A stretch of 64,000 nt of DNA from Planctomycetota bacterium (GCA_020638655.1 JACKIC010000001.1:1-64000); one strand, 5' to 3'. Positions 1 to 8,172 are shown, counted from the first letter of the stretch. The notes: generated from the letters alone by a model not told the origin. Numbers and translations are program-made.

Positions 1-173
1 TTCTTCGCGAACTCCTGCAGCCCCATGGCCCCGCCCAACGAGTCCGGGTCGGGGTTCTTGTGGGTGAGCACCAGCAGCCGCCGGCGCCCGTGCAGCACAC
101 GGCGCAGCGCTTCGACGCCCCCGTCGGGGTCGAGCCCCTTGGGCGAACTGCTGGTCAGCGACATCGGGTTCAT
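1..173 (-). CDS. DHH-family phosphoesterase, N-terminal fragment (NrnA-like)
   Basis: Only the first 57 codons are present; the gene is read leftwards and runs off the window edge. After a short leader the peptide reads VLTHKNPDPDSLGGAMGL, which matches the first metal-binding motif of DHH phosphoesterases (an NxDxD pattern followed by a small-residue helix). Relatives include NrnA oligoribonuclease/pAp phosphatase and other DHH subfamily 1 proteins. The ATG at 171-173 is chosen because the motif follows at the usual distance of about 40 residues. The substrate cannot be told from this part; the DHH box itself lies outside the window. Confidence 0.7.
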   Translation of the reverse strand, partial: MNPMSLTSSSPKGLDPDGGVEALRRVLHGRRRLLVLTHKNPDPDSLGGAMGLQEFAK

Positions 174-241
174 GAGGCCTGCGCGGCGGGACGCCGCTGA
201 GGGTCGGATACGTTCCTGCATCGGCCGGACGGCGGCAAGGC

Positions 242-1135
242 CTACAGGCCGTGCTTGGTCAGGCAGGCGATCATCCCGGGCATCTCCGACGGTGCCACCG
301 AAGGATCGAGCTCGAGAACCGCCGGCAGGATCGCGCCGGAGCGCGGCAGATAGGAGGCGAGCAGGCCGTAGTCGACCCCACCGGCGCCCGGCGGCAGGTA
401 CATGCCGTCCGGACTGGCATCCCCTAAGCTACAGCCGCGCAAACGGTTACCGAATGAGTCGAGCCATTCGCCGAAGGCTTCACCGAGCACCTGCTCGCGC
501 CGCGCGGCGACCGCGGCGTCGTGCCAGTAGCCCAGGCGCGCGTGGTGCAGATCGTCGTAGATGTCCCGCAGCCCGGAGAGGTCGGCAACGGCCCGCAGAT
601 TCCGTCCACCGCAGAGGGCAAATTCCATCTCGGGGTAGGCCTTGAGGATCTCGTAGAGGCCCCGGCAGGCGCGCTCGACCGCGGCGTTGCGGTTGGCCTT
701 GCGTCGGGCAAGCAGCGCCTGCGTGCGCCCTTCGGTCCAGTCGTAGGCAGGGTCACCGAGGTCGTCGCACTCGATCTCCCCCATCACCGGCACCAGGCCG
801 GGCTCGAGGATCACGAGGCGCGAACCCAGCGCCTCGGCGGCGCGCACCGCCTGCTGCACGGCGCGCATCGCCGCGAGGCGCTCGCCTTCCTTGGCCGAGC
901 CGAGACCCGCGGTCGCCGTGGACTCGGTCAGGAACGAACCGGCGCGCGCGCCCGAGAAGTCGATCGGCAGGTCGGTTGCTGCTGCCCGCAAGTCACCCGG
1001 GTCAAGTGCCCGGGGTCCGGGCCCGAACAGGATGCCTTCGAAGTGCTGATCGAGGGCCCAGGTGAGCAGGCGGCGCGGATCGTGAGGTCCGTGCACGCTC
1101 GCCCAGACCGAACCGAGGTGTCGTTGCGCTCGCAT
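242..1135 (-). CDS. Sugar phosphate isomerase/epimerase-like TIM-barrel protein
   Basis: The protein is 297 residues, the usual size for the xylose-isomerase-like TIM barrel family. Alternating strand/helix segments are visible, with acidic and His residues at strand ends (for example EPGLVPVMGEIE and DIYDDLHHARLGYWHD), as in metal-dependent sugar isomerases and endonuclease IV relatives. I cannot assign a substrate. The ATG at 1133-1135 is preferred because the open frame continues upstream only into sequence antisense to the next gene. It lies 68 bases upstream of the DHH gene on the same strand, so the two may be co-transcribed. Confidence 0.6.
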   Translation of the reverse strand: MRAQRHLGSVWASVHGPHDPRRLLTWALDQHFEGILFGPGPRALDPGDLRAAATDLPIDFSGARAGSFLTESTATAGLGSAKEGERLAAMRAVQQAVRAAEALGSRLVILEPGLVPVMGEIECDDLGDPAYDWTEGRTQALLARRKANRNAAVERACRGLYEILKAYPEMEFALCGGRNLRAVADLSGLRDIYDDLHHARLGYWHDAAVAARREQVLGEAFGEWLDSFGNRLRGCSLGDASPDGMYLPPGAGGVDYGLLASYLPRSGAILPAVLELDPSVAPSEMPGMIACLTKHGL

Positions 1136-1213
1136 GGGATGCTGTTCGTGCGCGGCGGATGCCCTTAGCCTGTCGGGCTCGCACGCACTCGCCACGTTAG
1201 CGGAGCACCCCCG

Positions 1214-2467
1214 ATGACCAGAAGCATCCTGTTGCCTTCCCTGTTCGCCCTCGTGTCCCTCACCAGCACCGGCTGCCAGGCACAAGAAGAGCGGCGCGAG
1301 CTGCAGACCTCGGTCAGCCGACTCGAAGAACGGCTGACGCGCATGGACAGCTACCTGAAGTCGATGCAGGAGCAGAAACTCAAGATCGAGCAGGACCGCA
1401 CCGCCGAGCTGCACCGGACGCAGACCGAGATGAGCAAGCTCATCGACCAGCTCAGGAGCCGCGAGTCCGAGCTGACGCAGGCTCGCAAGCAGCAGGAACA
1501 ACTGACGCAGCAGCTGAACAAGGCCGAGCAGATGCGAAAGGACATCAACGGCAAGACCAGCCAACTGACCGCGCAGCGGGACGCGCTCAAGCAGGAGTTC
1601 ATGACCGTGCAGGCGCTGCTCAACCAGCAGAAGAAGGAGCAGGAGCGGCAGCAACAGCAGGCGAAGCAGGATGCCGAGCGCCTCGTGCAGCAGGCCAAGG
1701 CCGCGCAGCAGCAGGCGGTGAGCCAGCGCGACGAACAGGCGCAGCAGATCGCCCGGCTGCGACGCGAACTCGACGACGCGCACCGCGAACACGCCGAGCG
1801 CACCGCGATGATGGAGCGGCAGATGGTCGAGATCCGCGGCGCAATGGAGCAACGGCAACAGGCTCAGGAGCAGCAGCAGGGCCAGCGTGAGCAGGAACGC
1901 GATCGCGCGATCGCGCAGCTGCAGAACGAGCGCCTGGCCATCGAGAAGCTGCGCGCCGCCGTGGCCCGCGACGCCAAGGCCGCCGCCGACGACAAGGAGA
2001 AGCGCATCGAACAGCTCGAACGCAAGCTCGAGGCCATGGCCAAGGACAGCGCGCAACTGCGGGCGCAGCTCGCCGACGCGAAGCGGCAGGCGGCGGTCGC
2101 CGCGCGGCCCGCGCCCGTCGCAGCGCGCGTGTCGGCGCCGGCACCTGCACCCGCGCCCGCGAGCGCGAGCGCTCCGGCCGCCCCCGCTGCGCCCGGCACG
2201 ATCATCGTGAACAACGAAGACGGCCAGGTGCGCTTCCACTTCCACGGTCCGATGCCCGCGGTGACCGCGCCCAGCCGCAGCCCCGACCCGGCACCGGCGC
2301 CGGCCACGCCTTCGCGCCGCGCCGCGCGCGAGGCCGGACCGTCGGGTCCATCGATGCCCACGCCGGGCGTCGCGCCGAACAGCCCCTCCAGCCCCGGCCC
2401 CGCCGGCCCGCGCCGCGTGCGTCAGCTGCAGGCCCCGGCGCCGGAAGCCAAGAAGATCAACGACTGA
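1214..2467 (+). CDS. Coiled-coil lipoprotein-like protein
   Basis: A 417-residue protein of unknown function. It starts with a signal sequence ending in STGCQAQ, a somewhat atypical lipobox with Cys at about residue 21. Residues about 25-300 are almost entirely Gln/Glu/Arg/Lys/Ala-rich heptads, predicting a long continuous coiled coil of periplasmic stalk or tether type. The tail (about 300-417) is Ala/Pro-rich and low in complexity, with one ordered patch, VRFHFHGPMP. It stands alone, divergent from the TIM-barrel gene and convergent with the sigma factor gene. Anchoring to the outer membrane is inferred from the lipobox only. Confidence 0.65.
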   Translation: MTRSILLPSLFALVSLTSTGCQAQEERRELQTSVSRLEERLTRMDSYLKSMQEQKLKIEQDRTAELHRTQTEMSKLIDQLRSRESELTQARKQQEQLTQQLNKAEQMRKDINGKTSQLTAQRDALKQEFMTVQALLNQQKKEQERQQQQAKQDAERLVQQAKAAQQQAVSQRDEQAQQIARLRRELDDAHREHAERTAMMERQMVEIRGAMEQRQQAQEQQQGQREQERDRAIAQLQNERLAIEKLRAAVARDAKAAADDKEKRIEQLERKLEAMAKDSAQLRAQLADAKRQAAVAARPAPVAARVSAPAPAPAPASASAPAAPAAPGTIIVNNEDGQVRFHFHGPMPAVTAPSRSPDPAPAPATPSRRAAREAGPSGPSMPTPGVAPNSPSSPGPAGPRRVRQLQAPAPEAKKIND

Positions 2468-2494
2468 TCGCGGTCGCGGCGCGCCGGCCGTTCT

Positions 2495-2534
2495 GCGCCG
2501 TCAGTCGCGCCCCGTCAGTTGCGCCCCGTCAGTC
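2495..2534. repeat. Three tandem 12-14 base repeats over a stop codon
   Basis: Units at 2495-2506, 2507-2520 and 2521-2534 are near-identical copies of GCGCCCCGTCAGTC. The third unit contains the stop codon (2529-2531, minus strand) of the sigma factor gene, so each copy duplicates the gene's last codons and stop. The repeat fills most of the gap between two convergent genes. Confidence 0.75.
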
Positions 2535-3164
2535 GCGGAACGGTTCGAGCAGCTCCTGCAGCCGCTGCAGCGCGCGCATGTGCAGCGAGCGCACCGTGAC
2601 TTCCTTGGTGTAGCCGAGCAGCGGCGCGATCTCCGCGAACGACTTGCCCTGGAACAGGCGCATCTCGATCACGCGCTTGTGCTTGTCGCTGAGCTGGCCG
2701 AGCGCCTCGGTCAGCGCCTCGCCGAGCTCCCCGAGCCGCACGAACATGCTCTGCCGCGGGATGCGCTCGTCGGCGAAACGTTCCCGACCGCCGACCTCGT
2801 CGAATTCACCGAGGTGCCGCTGCTTGCCGCCGCCGCGCTTCTTGGCGCGCGCGCGGCGCCAGATGTCGTGCAGCTTGCGCTGCGCGATCGTGCGCACCCA
2901 ACCCGAGAACGACGCGCCGGGTTCGACCTGGAACTCGCCGATGTCGCGGAACACCTGCAGCATCACGTCCTGGGTCAGGTCGTCGAGGCTCTTGTCCGGC
3001 GGCATGTTGGTGCCCATCGTCGCCTCGGCCACCCACCGCACGATCTTGTCGTGAAGATTGGTCCAGGAGACGTCGACGTCCTGCTCACCCTGCACCGCCT
3101 TCACGTGGCGCAGCGTGCTCGAGATCGGCGGCTCGGGGGGGTCCTTCTCGGGGGGCTCCGACAT
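2529..3164 (-). CDS. ECF-like RNA polymerase sigma-70 family factor
   Basis: A 211-residue alternative sigma factor. Region 2 is visible as LDDLTQDVMLQVFRDIGEF followed by FSGWVRTIAQRKLHDIWRR (about residues 55-115). Region 4 is visible as LSDKHKRVIEMRLFQGKSF, then a helix-turn-helix reading AEIAPLLGYTKEVTVRSLHM (about 150-205). A Pro/Glu-rich N-terminal tail of about 25 residues is unusual. No anti-sigma gene is adjacent. A GATGAT hexamer 6 bases upstream of the ATG and no ribosome site suggest a leaderless message. Confidence 0.85.
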   Translation of the reverse strand: MSEPPEKDPPEPPISSTLRHVKAVQGEQDVDVSWTNLHDKIVRWVAEATMGTNMPPDKSLDDLTQDVMLQVFRDIGEFQVEPGASFSGWVRTIAQRKLHDIWRRARAKKRGGGKQRHLGEFDEVGGRERFADERIPRQSMFVRLGELGEALTEALGQLSDKHKRVIEMRLFQGKSFAEIAPLLGYTKEVTVRSLHMRALQRLQELLEPFRD

Positions 3165-3170
3165 GACCGC

Positions 3171-3176
3171 ATCATC
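3171..3176 (-). promoter_or_regulatory. -10-like element of the sigma factor gene
   Basis: On the minus strand the hexamer GATGAT (5 of 6 matches to TATAAT-type TANNNT with G for the first T) lies six bases before the ATG at 3164. There is no Shine-Dalgarno sequence. It is one of a recurring set of start-proximal hexamers in this window. Confidence 0.3.
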
Positions 3177-3248
3177 ACCACCGGAAGCAGCCCGGGAAAG
3201 AGGCGAAGTTCACCTGGAGCCGACCAACAAATCGCGCGGCGCGCTCGC

Positions 3249-3254
3249 TACCTT
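3249..3254 (+). promoter_or_regulatory. -10-like element before ppx
   Basis: TACCTT (fits TANNNT) ends eight bases before the ppx ATG at 3263, and no purine-rich ribosome site lies between. A start of transcription about 7 bases downstream would put the 5' end at the start codon. Confidence 0.4.
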
Positions 3255-3262
3255 GCAGCGAC

Positions 3263-4816
3263 ATGACCGCACCCGCGCGCCTCGGCATCGTCGACATGGG
3301 CTCGAACGCGATCCGCTTCCAGATCGCCGAGACCACGGGCGGCGCCGTCGCGATCCTCGAGAGCCATCGGTTGCCCGTGCGGCTGGGCCGCGACGTGTTC
3401 CAGACCGGCCAGATCCCCGAGGAGACGATCTCGGCGGTGGTCGACGGCTTCCGCCGCTTCCGCGCCTCGTGCGAACGCCTGCAGGTGACGCACATCCGCG
3501 CCATCGCCACCTCGGCGATGCGCGACGCCAACAACCGCGAGGTGCTCGTCGACCGCCTGCGCGAGACCTGCGGCGTCGAGACCGAGGTGATCTCGGGCAC
3601 CCAGGAGGCCTACCTGCTCAAACTCGGCGTCGAGAGCAAGATCGACCTGAGCACGGGCCGGTCGCTGCTGGTCGATGTCGGCGGCGGCTCGGTCGAGGTG
3701 GTGATCGTCGACAAGGGGCAGGTCATCGGCGCCGACTCCTATCGCCTCGGTGCGCTGCGCATGCTCGGCGCGCTGGCGACCGCGGAGACGCCCGGCGAGA
3801 CCTTCGTCGACCTGCTCGAGAAGCACCTGCGCAGCCTCGAACGCCGCATCGTCGACCGCTTCGAGGGCGTCAAGATCGATCGCTACGTGGCCGTCGGCGG
3901 CAACGTCGAGAGCCTCGCCGACCTGGTGTTCGCGCGCGCGAGCGCGAACAAGCAAGACGGGGTCGAGTGCTGCACCGTGGCGGCGATGCGCGCCGAGGTG
4001 CTCGACCTCGCCGCGATGTCGCTCGACGCGCGCATGGAGAAGCGCGGCCTGCGGCCCGATCGCGCCGACACGATCGTGCCGGCCGGCATCGTCTACACGC
4101 ACCTCGGCGAGCTCGCCAAGGTCGATCAGGTGCTCGTGCCGCGCATCGGCATCAAGGACGGCCTGATGCAGGAGATCGTGCAGGGCCACGTGCAGCCGTT
4201 CGCCGCCGAGGACCACGCCGAGGTCGTGCTGCAGTCGTGCCGCGCGATGGGCCGCCGCTTCCACTACGAGTCCGATCACGCCGAGACGGTGCTGACGCTG
4301 GCGCGGCAGCTGTTCGACCAGACCAAGGACCTGCACGGCCTCGACAGCCGCGCGCGCGTCTTCCTCGAGGCCGGCGCGCTGCTGCACGACGTCGGCGTCG
4401 CCGTCAACAACGACGGCCACCACAAGCACTCACAGTATCTGATCCAGTCGAGCGAGCTCGTCGGCCTCACCGACGAGGAGAAACTGATCGTCGCGCTGCT
4501 GGCGCGTTATCACCGCAAGGCGCCGCCCAACCGCGACCACGAGGAGTTCGGCCGGCTGCGCCGCAAGGAACGCTCGCAGGTCGAGCGCCTCGCCGCGATC
4601 CTGCGCCTCGCCGACGCCCTGGACCGCCAGCACGCCGGCGTGATCCGCGGCGTGCACGTGTCGGTGCGCGACAACCAGCTCGAGTTGCTGCCGACGCTGA
4701 ACGGCGATCCGCAGACCCACCTGACCCTCGAGGCCCGCGCGGTCCAGGAGAAGGGCGCGCTGTTCGCGCAGCTGTTCGGCCGCGTGCCGCAGCTGGTGCT
4801 GCCGACGCCGGTGTGA
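3263..4816 (+). CDS. ppx: Ppx/GppA phosphatase with HD-type C-terminal domain
   Basis: A 517-residue exopolyphosphatase/guanosine pentaphosphatase family protein. It is expected to release phosphate from polyphosphate or convert pppGpp to ppGpp in the cytoplasm. The actin-like ATPase fold is clear: GIVDMGSNAIRFQIAE at the start is the phosphate-1 loop, and LLVDVGGGSVEVVIVD (about residue 135) is phosphate loop 2. The C-terminal third contains an HD-like pattern, EAGALLHDVG with NNDGHHKHSQYLI (about 370-395), as in Ppx proteins with an HD module. The length is normal for this class. Ppx and GppA cannot be separated from sequence alone. Confidence 0.9.
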   Translation: MTAPARLGIVDMGSNAIRFQIAETTGGAVAILESHRLPVRLGRDVFQTGQIPEETISAVVDGFRRFRASCERLQVTHIRAIATSAMRDANNREVLVDRLRETCGVETEVISGTQEAYLLKLGVESKIDLSTGRSLLVDVGGGSVEVVIVDKGQVIGADSYRLGALRMLGALATAETPGETFVDLLEKHLRSLERRIVDRFEGVKIDRYVAVGGNVESLADLVFARASANKQDGVECCTVAAMRAEVLDLAAMSLDARMEKRGLRPDRADTIVPAGIVYTHLGELAKVDQVLVPRIGIKDGLMQEIVQGHVQPFAAEDHAEVVLQSCRAMGRRFHYESDHAETVLTLARQLFDQTKDLHGLDSRARVFLEAGALLHDVGVAVNNDGHHKHSQYLIQSSELVGLTDEEKLIVALLARYHRKAPPNRDHEEFGRLRRKERSQVERLAAILRLADALDRQHAGVIRGVHVSVRDNQLELLPTLNGDPQTHLTLEARAVQEKGALFAQLFGRVPQLVLPTPV

Positions 4817-4820
4817 GCGC

Positions 4821-4840
4821 GGCGCCGGACCGACGGCGCC
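4821..4840. terminator. Two-way hairpin between convergent genes
   Basis: GGCGCCG (4821-4827) pairs with CGGCGCC (4834-4840) around a 6-base loop. It sits between the ppx stop (4816) and the stop of the leftward hydrolase gene (4844). There is no T-run on either side, so it is a candidate only. Confidence 0.4.
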
Positions 4841-4843
4841 ACC

Positions 4844-5791
4844 TCACTTCGCCGTCAGCACGCCGCGGCCGCGCAGCCACGTGAGCAACAGTTCCGGCCA
4901 GGCCGAGAGCGCGGGGTCCTTGCCGCCGAGCCCGAAACCGTGCTGCCCCTTCTCGAACACGTGCATTTCGGCGGGCACCTTGACGCGCCGCAACGCGAGA
5001 TAGAAGTCGATGCTGTTCTCGGCCGGCACCACGGTGTCGCCGCCGGTGTGCAGCAGGAAGCACGGCGGCGTCTGCGCCGTGACCGCGCTGGCGGTCGAGA
5101 GCTTCGCGACGAGCGCCGCGTCGCCCACCCGATCCCCGAGCAGGTTGCGCTTGGATCCCTGATGCGTCCACGGCTGATCGAACGCGATCACCGGATACAC
5201 CAGCACGGCGAAGTCCGGGCGGCAACCGACGCGCTCGATCGGGTCTTCGGCATCCGTCGAGCCCGCGTCGAACCACGTCGCCAGCGTCGACGCCAGGTGG
5301 CCGCCGGCAGAGAAGCCGAGCACGCCGATGCGCGCCGGATCCACCTGCCACTCGGCGGCGCGGGCGCGGATCGTGCGCATGGCCCGCTGCGCGTCGAGCA
5401 GCGGCGCGGGATGGCGGTAGCGCGGGGCGATGCGGTAGGTCAGCACGAACGCGCTGATGCCGTGCCGTTGACAGAACTCACCGATCGCGTGGCCCTCGTG
5501 CCCCCTGGCCAGCGCGCCGTAGCCGCCGCCCGGGCAGACCAGGATCGCGGGATGCGGACCGTCGCCGGGCGCGAGATAGAGCGACAGATTGGGGCGATCT
5601 TCCGGTTCGGCGCCGATCGCGAGCGGCGCACCGTTCGGGTACCGCGAAGGTGGCCACAGCAGCTCGATCGGGCCGGTCAGCGGCGAGGCCTTGTCACCCT
5701 GCTGCGCACCCTGCGCCGCGGCAGCGATGGCGCAGACGAACACCGGAAGCCAACGACGACACCACGACACCATGGCCGGCATGGAGAGCAT
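4844..5791 (-). CDS. Secreted alpha/beta hydrolase (BD-FAE/acetylxylan-esterase-like)
   Basis: A 315-residue exported serine esterase-like protein. An N-terminal hydrophobic stretch (LPVFVCAIAAAAQGAQ) looks like a Sec signal. The oxyanion loop CPGGGYGALARGHEG, the nucleophile elbow GFSAGGHLA and the late His in EKGQHGFGLGG are all present, as expected for the dienelactone hydrolase/BD-FAE group of esterases and xylan deacetylases. Three in-frame Met codons lie within the first seven residues; any could start, and MPAMVSWCRRW gives the most ordinary signal peptide. It is probably a periplasmic or surface carbohydrate esterase, but no sugar-utilisation genes are adjacent. Confidence 0.8.
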   Translation of the reverse strand: MLSMPAMVSWCRRWLPVFVCAIAAAAQGAQQGDKASPLTGPIELLWPPSRYPNGAPLAIGAEPEDRPNLSLYLAPGDGPHPAILVCPGGGYGALARGHEGHAIGEFCQRHGISAFVLTYRIAPRYRHPAPLLDAQRAMRTIRARAAEWQVDPARIGVLGFSAGGHLASTLATWFDAGSTDAEDPIERVGCRPDFAVLVYPVIAFDQPWTHQGSKRNLLGDRVGDAALVAKLSTASAVTAQTPPCFLLHTGGDTVVPAENSIDFYLALRRVKVPAEMHVFEKGQHGFGLGGKDPALSAWPELLLTWLRGRGVLTAK

Positions 5792-5919
5792 GGGCAGCAG
5801 GAATACCGACCCGACGGCGTGGGCCGCAAGTCATCCCGGTTGAGCCCACCCGACGCCGCACGGGACCGCTATCCTGCCACGACCATCTCGCCTCGCCCCG
5901 CTCCGCCCCGCCCGCCGCG

Positions 5920-7494
5920 ATGCCGCTCGAAGAACGCCTCGAAACCGAGTTCAAGCTCCGCGCCAGGCAACCGCTCGAAGTCGCGGCGGTCGACGCGCGC
6001 CTGCGCCAGGCGGGCCTGTCGTGCAGCGCGGCGACGTTCGTCGACCAACTCGACACCTACCTCGACGACGCGGGCGCCTCGCTGCGCGAAGCCGGCGTCG
6101 GCCTGCGGCTGCGGCGCACCCAGCAGGGCGCGACCCTGACCTGCAAGCGGCGCGGCACCCGTCAGGGCGCCCGATACGAACGCGAGGAACTCGAGTGCGA
6201 CTGGCCCGGCGGCGACCTGCCGACGAGCACCACGCAGCTGCCGATCGCGATCCGCGATGTCGTCGAACCGCTGCTGCGCGACAGTGGGCTCGTCGAGCAG
6301 CTCCACCTGCACGTGCATCGCGAACGCCGGGTGCTGCAGCACGAGGGCATCGACGTGTGCGAGGTAGCGATCGACCGTGTCGTCGCGCGTTGCGGCGCGC
6401 GCCAGGCCAGCTTCGACGAGATCGAGCTCGAGGTGCTCGACGACACGGCGCTCAGCGAGCGCCTGTGCGAGACCCTGATGCGCGAGTTGCCGGTCGAGGC
6501 CGCCGAGCAGGACAAGCCGACGCACGCCGCGGCGCTGCTGGGCATGGCGCCCCGCCGTCGCACGCCGGCCGCGCCGGCCGACGAGCCCGCCGACGCGATC
6601 GGCCCGGCGGTGCTCGCGGCGATCGAACGCCACCTCGCCGAGATCCGCAGGACCGAGAGCGAGGTGCGCCGCCTCGACGACGCCGAACCGCTGCACGCGA
6701 TGCGCGTCGCGCTGCGCCGCCTGCGCACGCTCGTCGGTGCCTTCGCCGAGCTGTGGCCGGCGGACCTCGCCGCATCGATCAAGGCGCGGCTCGCCGCCAC
6801 CAGCCATCGCCTCGGCGACGTTCGCGACCTCGACGTCCTGCTGATCGGGATCGACGCCGCGGCGCCAGACCTGCCGCAGGGCCTGCACGAAGCGACCCAG
6901 GCGGTCAGCGGCTGGTTGCGCCGCGAACGCGATCAGGCCCGCGCCCGCCTCGTCGACTGGCTGCGCGACGCCGAGCGGCTGCGCGACTTCGGCCAACTGC
7001 AGACCGACCTCGCTTCGCTGCCGCTCGACACCCCGCAGGCGACGCAGGACCAGGATCGCACGCTGGCCACCAAGATCTCCGAAGCCGGCAGGCGAGCGCG
7101 CAAGCGGCTGCGCGGGCTGCCTTCGGACGCGCCGCTGAGCGCGATGCACCGCGCCCGCCTGGCCTGCAAGCGACTGCGCTACCTGGTCGAGGAGCCCTTC
7201 GACAGCGAAGGCGAGGGCGGCGGCAGCGACCCCGTGGCACGGGACTTCCTCGACGCGCTGGTCCGGCTGCAACGCAGCCTCGGGCAGGCATGCGATCACG
7301 GCGCCTGCAGCGAGCGCCTGTTGCTGGCCGCCAGCCGCCTGCCCGGGCACGCACCCCAGGCGAGCATCGCCGCGCTCGGCGGGCTCGCCACCTGGCACGC
7401 CCAGGCCATGCGCAAGCGGCGCGACCGCGCCACCAGGCTCTGCGGCCGGTTGGCGCGCAAGAAGAACTGGCGCTGGCTGACCCCGGCGCCCTGA
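5920..7494 (+). CDS. CYTH-CHAD domain protein
   Basis: A 524-residue cytoplasmic protein. Residues 1 to about 205 form a CYTH/triphosphate-tunnel domain: the ETEFKLRA signature (ExExK) is at residues 7-14, and basic and acidic tunnel strands follow (LTCKRRGTRQG, FDEIELEVLDD). Residues about 225-510 form a CHAD domain, with conserved His/Arg helices such as LHAMRVALRRLRTLVGAF and MHRARLACKRLRYLVEE. Such proteins hydrolyse inorganic triphosphate or bind polyphosphate, so the proximity of ppx is notable. A TATCCT hexamer at 5870-5875 may be the promoter. The ATG at 5920 is the first that gives the motif at the right depth. Confidence 0.9.
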   Translation: MPLEERLETEFKLRARQPLEVAAVDARLRQAGLSCSAATFVDQLDTYLDDAGASLREAGVGLRLRRTQQGATLTCKRRGTRQGARYEREELECDWPGGDLPTSTTQLPIAIRDVVEPLLRDSGLVEQLHLHVHRERRVLQHEGIDVCEVAIDRVVARCGARQASFDEIELEVLDDTALSERLCETLMRELPVEAAEQDKPTHAAALLGMAPRRRTPAAPADEPADAIGPAVLAAIERHLAEIRRTESEVRRLDDAEPLHAMRVALRRLRTLVGAFAELWPADLAASIKARLAATSHRLGDVRDLDVLLIGIDAAAPDLPQGLHEATQAVSGWLRRERDQARARLVDWLRDAERLRDFGQLQTDLASLPLDTPQATQDQDRTLATKISEAGRRARKRLRGLPSDAPLSAMHRARLACKRLRYLVEEPFDSEGEGGGSDPVARDFLDALVRLQRSLGQACDHGACSERLLLAASRLPGHAPQASIAALGGLATWHAQAMRKRRDRATRLCGRLARKKNWRWLTPAP

Positions 7495-7495
7495 C

Positions 7496-7518
7496 GCCAT
7501 TTTGGCGCTACCTGCCAA
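7496..7518. promoter_or_regulatory. Palindromic operator candidate upstream of hsp20
   Basis: GCCATTTTGGC (7496-7506, a GCCA-N3-TGGC palindrome) overlaps TTGGC-N7-GCCAA (7502-7518). It begins two bases after the CYTH-CHAD stop codon and 164 bases before the hsp20 ATG. The same 11-mer occurs 169 bases upstream of clpB. Confidence 0.4.
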
Positions 7519-7556
7519 TTCGACCGTCCGAGGGCGGAGTCACGCCCCGCCGAAGT

Positions 7557-7600
7557 TGCCGTAGCTACTTCGTATTGCATTGCTTACATCGGCTACGGCA
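7557..7600 (+). promoter_or_regulatory. Inverted repeat in the hsp20 leader
   Basis: TGCCGTAGC (7557-7565) and GCTACGGCA (7592-7600) are perfect 9-base complements separated by 26 AT-richer bases. In RNA this is a stable hairpin upstream of the ribosome-site hairpin. In DNA it could be an operator. Which applies depends on the unmapped transcription start. Confidence 0.4.
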
Positions 7601-7622
7601 CCTTGTCATGCCTCGGCACATG

Positions 7623-7663
7623 CCTTGCTCCCAGGCGCGCACCAACGCCATCCAAGCAAGGAG
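7623..7663 (+). promoter_or_regulatory. Ribosome-site hairpin; possible RNA thermometer of hsp20
   Basis: The ribosome site AAGGAG (7658-7663) lies 7 bases before the ATG at 7671. CCTTGCT (7623-7629) is perfectly complementary to AGCAAGG (7655-7661), which covers the first four bases of the ribosome site. An alternative register pairs CTCC (7628-7631) with GGAG (7660-7663). Both registers would mask translation initiation at low temperature. TTGCT fits the U(U/C)GCU anti-ribosome-site signature of ROSE elements known from rhizobial and gamma-proteobacterial small heat-shock genes. Confidence 0.45.
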
Positions 7664-7670
7664 AACCAAG

Positions 7671-8114
7671 ATGCAGAAGACCACCACGACCAACCGCCTG
7701 CCCCAGCTTCGCGACCCGTTCGACAACCTGTTCGGCCGCCTGTTCGGCGATGCCCTGCAGGACTTCTACGGCACGCCCGAGCAGGCTCACGCCCTGCGGA
7801 CGAACATCGCCGAGAACGATCAGGGCTACGAGCTGTCGTTCGAGCTGCCCGGCCTCGACGAGAAGGCCATCGACGTGCAGATGCACGACCACACCCTGAC
7901 GGTCACCGCCGAACGCACCGACGACCGGCAGACCGAGGGCAAGCGCTGGCACCGGGTCGAGCACCGCTACGGCCAGCTGTCGCGCTCGATCGTGCTGCCC
8001 AAGGACGCAGCCCAGAGCGGCATCGAAGCCGTCTACAAGCACGGCGTGTTGACGATCACCGTGCCCAAGGCCCCCGAGGCGCGCCCGAACAAGATCTCGG
8101 TGCGCAGCAACTGA
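7671..8114 (+). CDS. Hsp20/alpha-crystallin small heat-shock protein
   Basis: A 147-residue ATP-independent holdase that binds unfolding proteins in the cytoplasm. The N-terminal arm contains PFDNLFGRLFGDALQDF, a typical amphipathic oligomerisation segment. The alpha-crystallin domain (about 45-135) shows SFELPGLDEKAIDVQMHD, a central R-containing strand region, and the closing motif YKHGVLTITVPKA (variant of A/G-x-L-x-I-x-V-P-K). KISVRSN follows as the tail. The ATG at 7671 is fixed by the strong AAGGAG ribosome site. The leader carries two inverted repeats and a GCCA-N3-TGGC site, so control is likely both transcriptional and by RNA structure. Confidence 0.95.
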   Translation: MQKTTTTNRLPQLRDPFDNLFGRLFGDALQDFYGTPEQAHALRTNIAENDQGYELSFELPGLDEKAIDVQMHDHTLTVTAERTDDRQTEGKRWHRVEHRYGQLSRSIVLPKDAAQSGIEAVYKHGVLTITVPKAPEARPNKISVRSN

Positions 8115-8131
8115 GAGGTCGGCGCCAGCGA

Positions 8132-8160
8132 CCCGGCGGCCGCATTGCGCGGCCGCCGGG
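8132..8160 (+). terminator. Strong GC hairpin after hsp20
   Basis: CCCGGCGGCCGC (8132-8143) and GCGGCCGCCGGG (8149-8160) form a perfect 12-bp stem with loop ATTGC, starting 17 bases after the hsp20 stop. No T-run follows. Its loop and right arm overlap the putative -35 element of the next gene, dtd. Confidence 0.5.
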
Positions 8161-8172
8161 ACGCCGTAGCCT
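8145..8172 (+). promoter_or_regulatory. Putative dtd promoter, leaderless
   Basis: TAGCCT (8167-8172) ends six bases before the dtd GTG at 8179. A weak -35 TTGCGC (8145-8150) is 16 bases further up and lies inside the hsp20 terminator-like hairpin. No ribosome site is present. Confidence 0.35.

Noticed and set aside
1136..2245. Upstream extension of the TIM-barrel gene over the coiled-coil gene's antisense strand
   Set aside because: The added 370 residues are Leu/Arg/Ala runs mirroring Gln/Glu/Lys heptads of the real plus-strand gene; the ATG at 1135 begins the recognisable fold.
7500..7670. Sigma-32 promoter or CIRCE element upstream of hsp20
   Set aside because: Neither CTTGAAA with CCCCATNT nor TTAGCACTC-N9-GAGTGCTAA can be found; the visible palindromes are of a different sequence.
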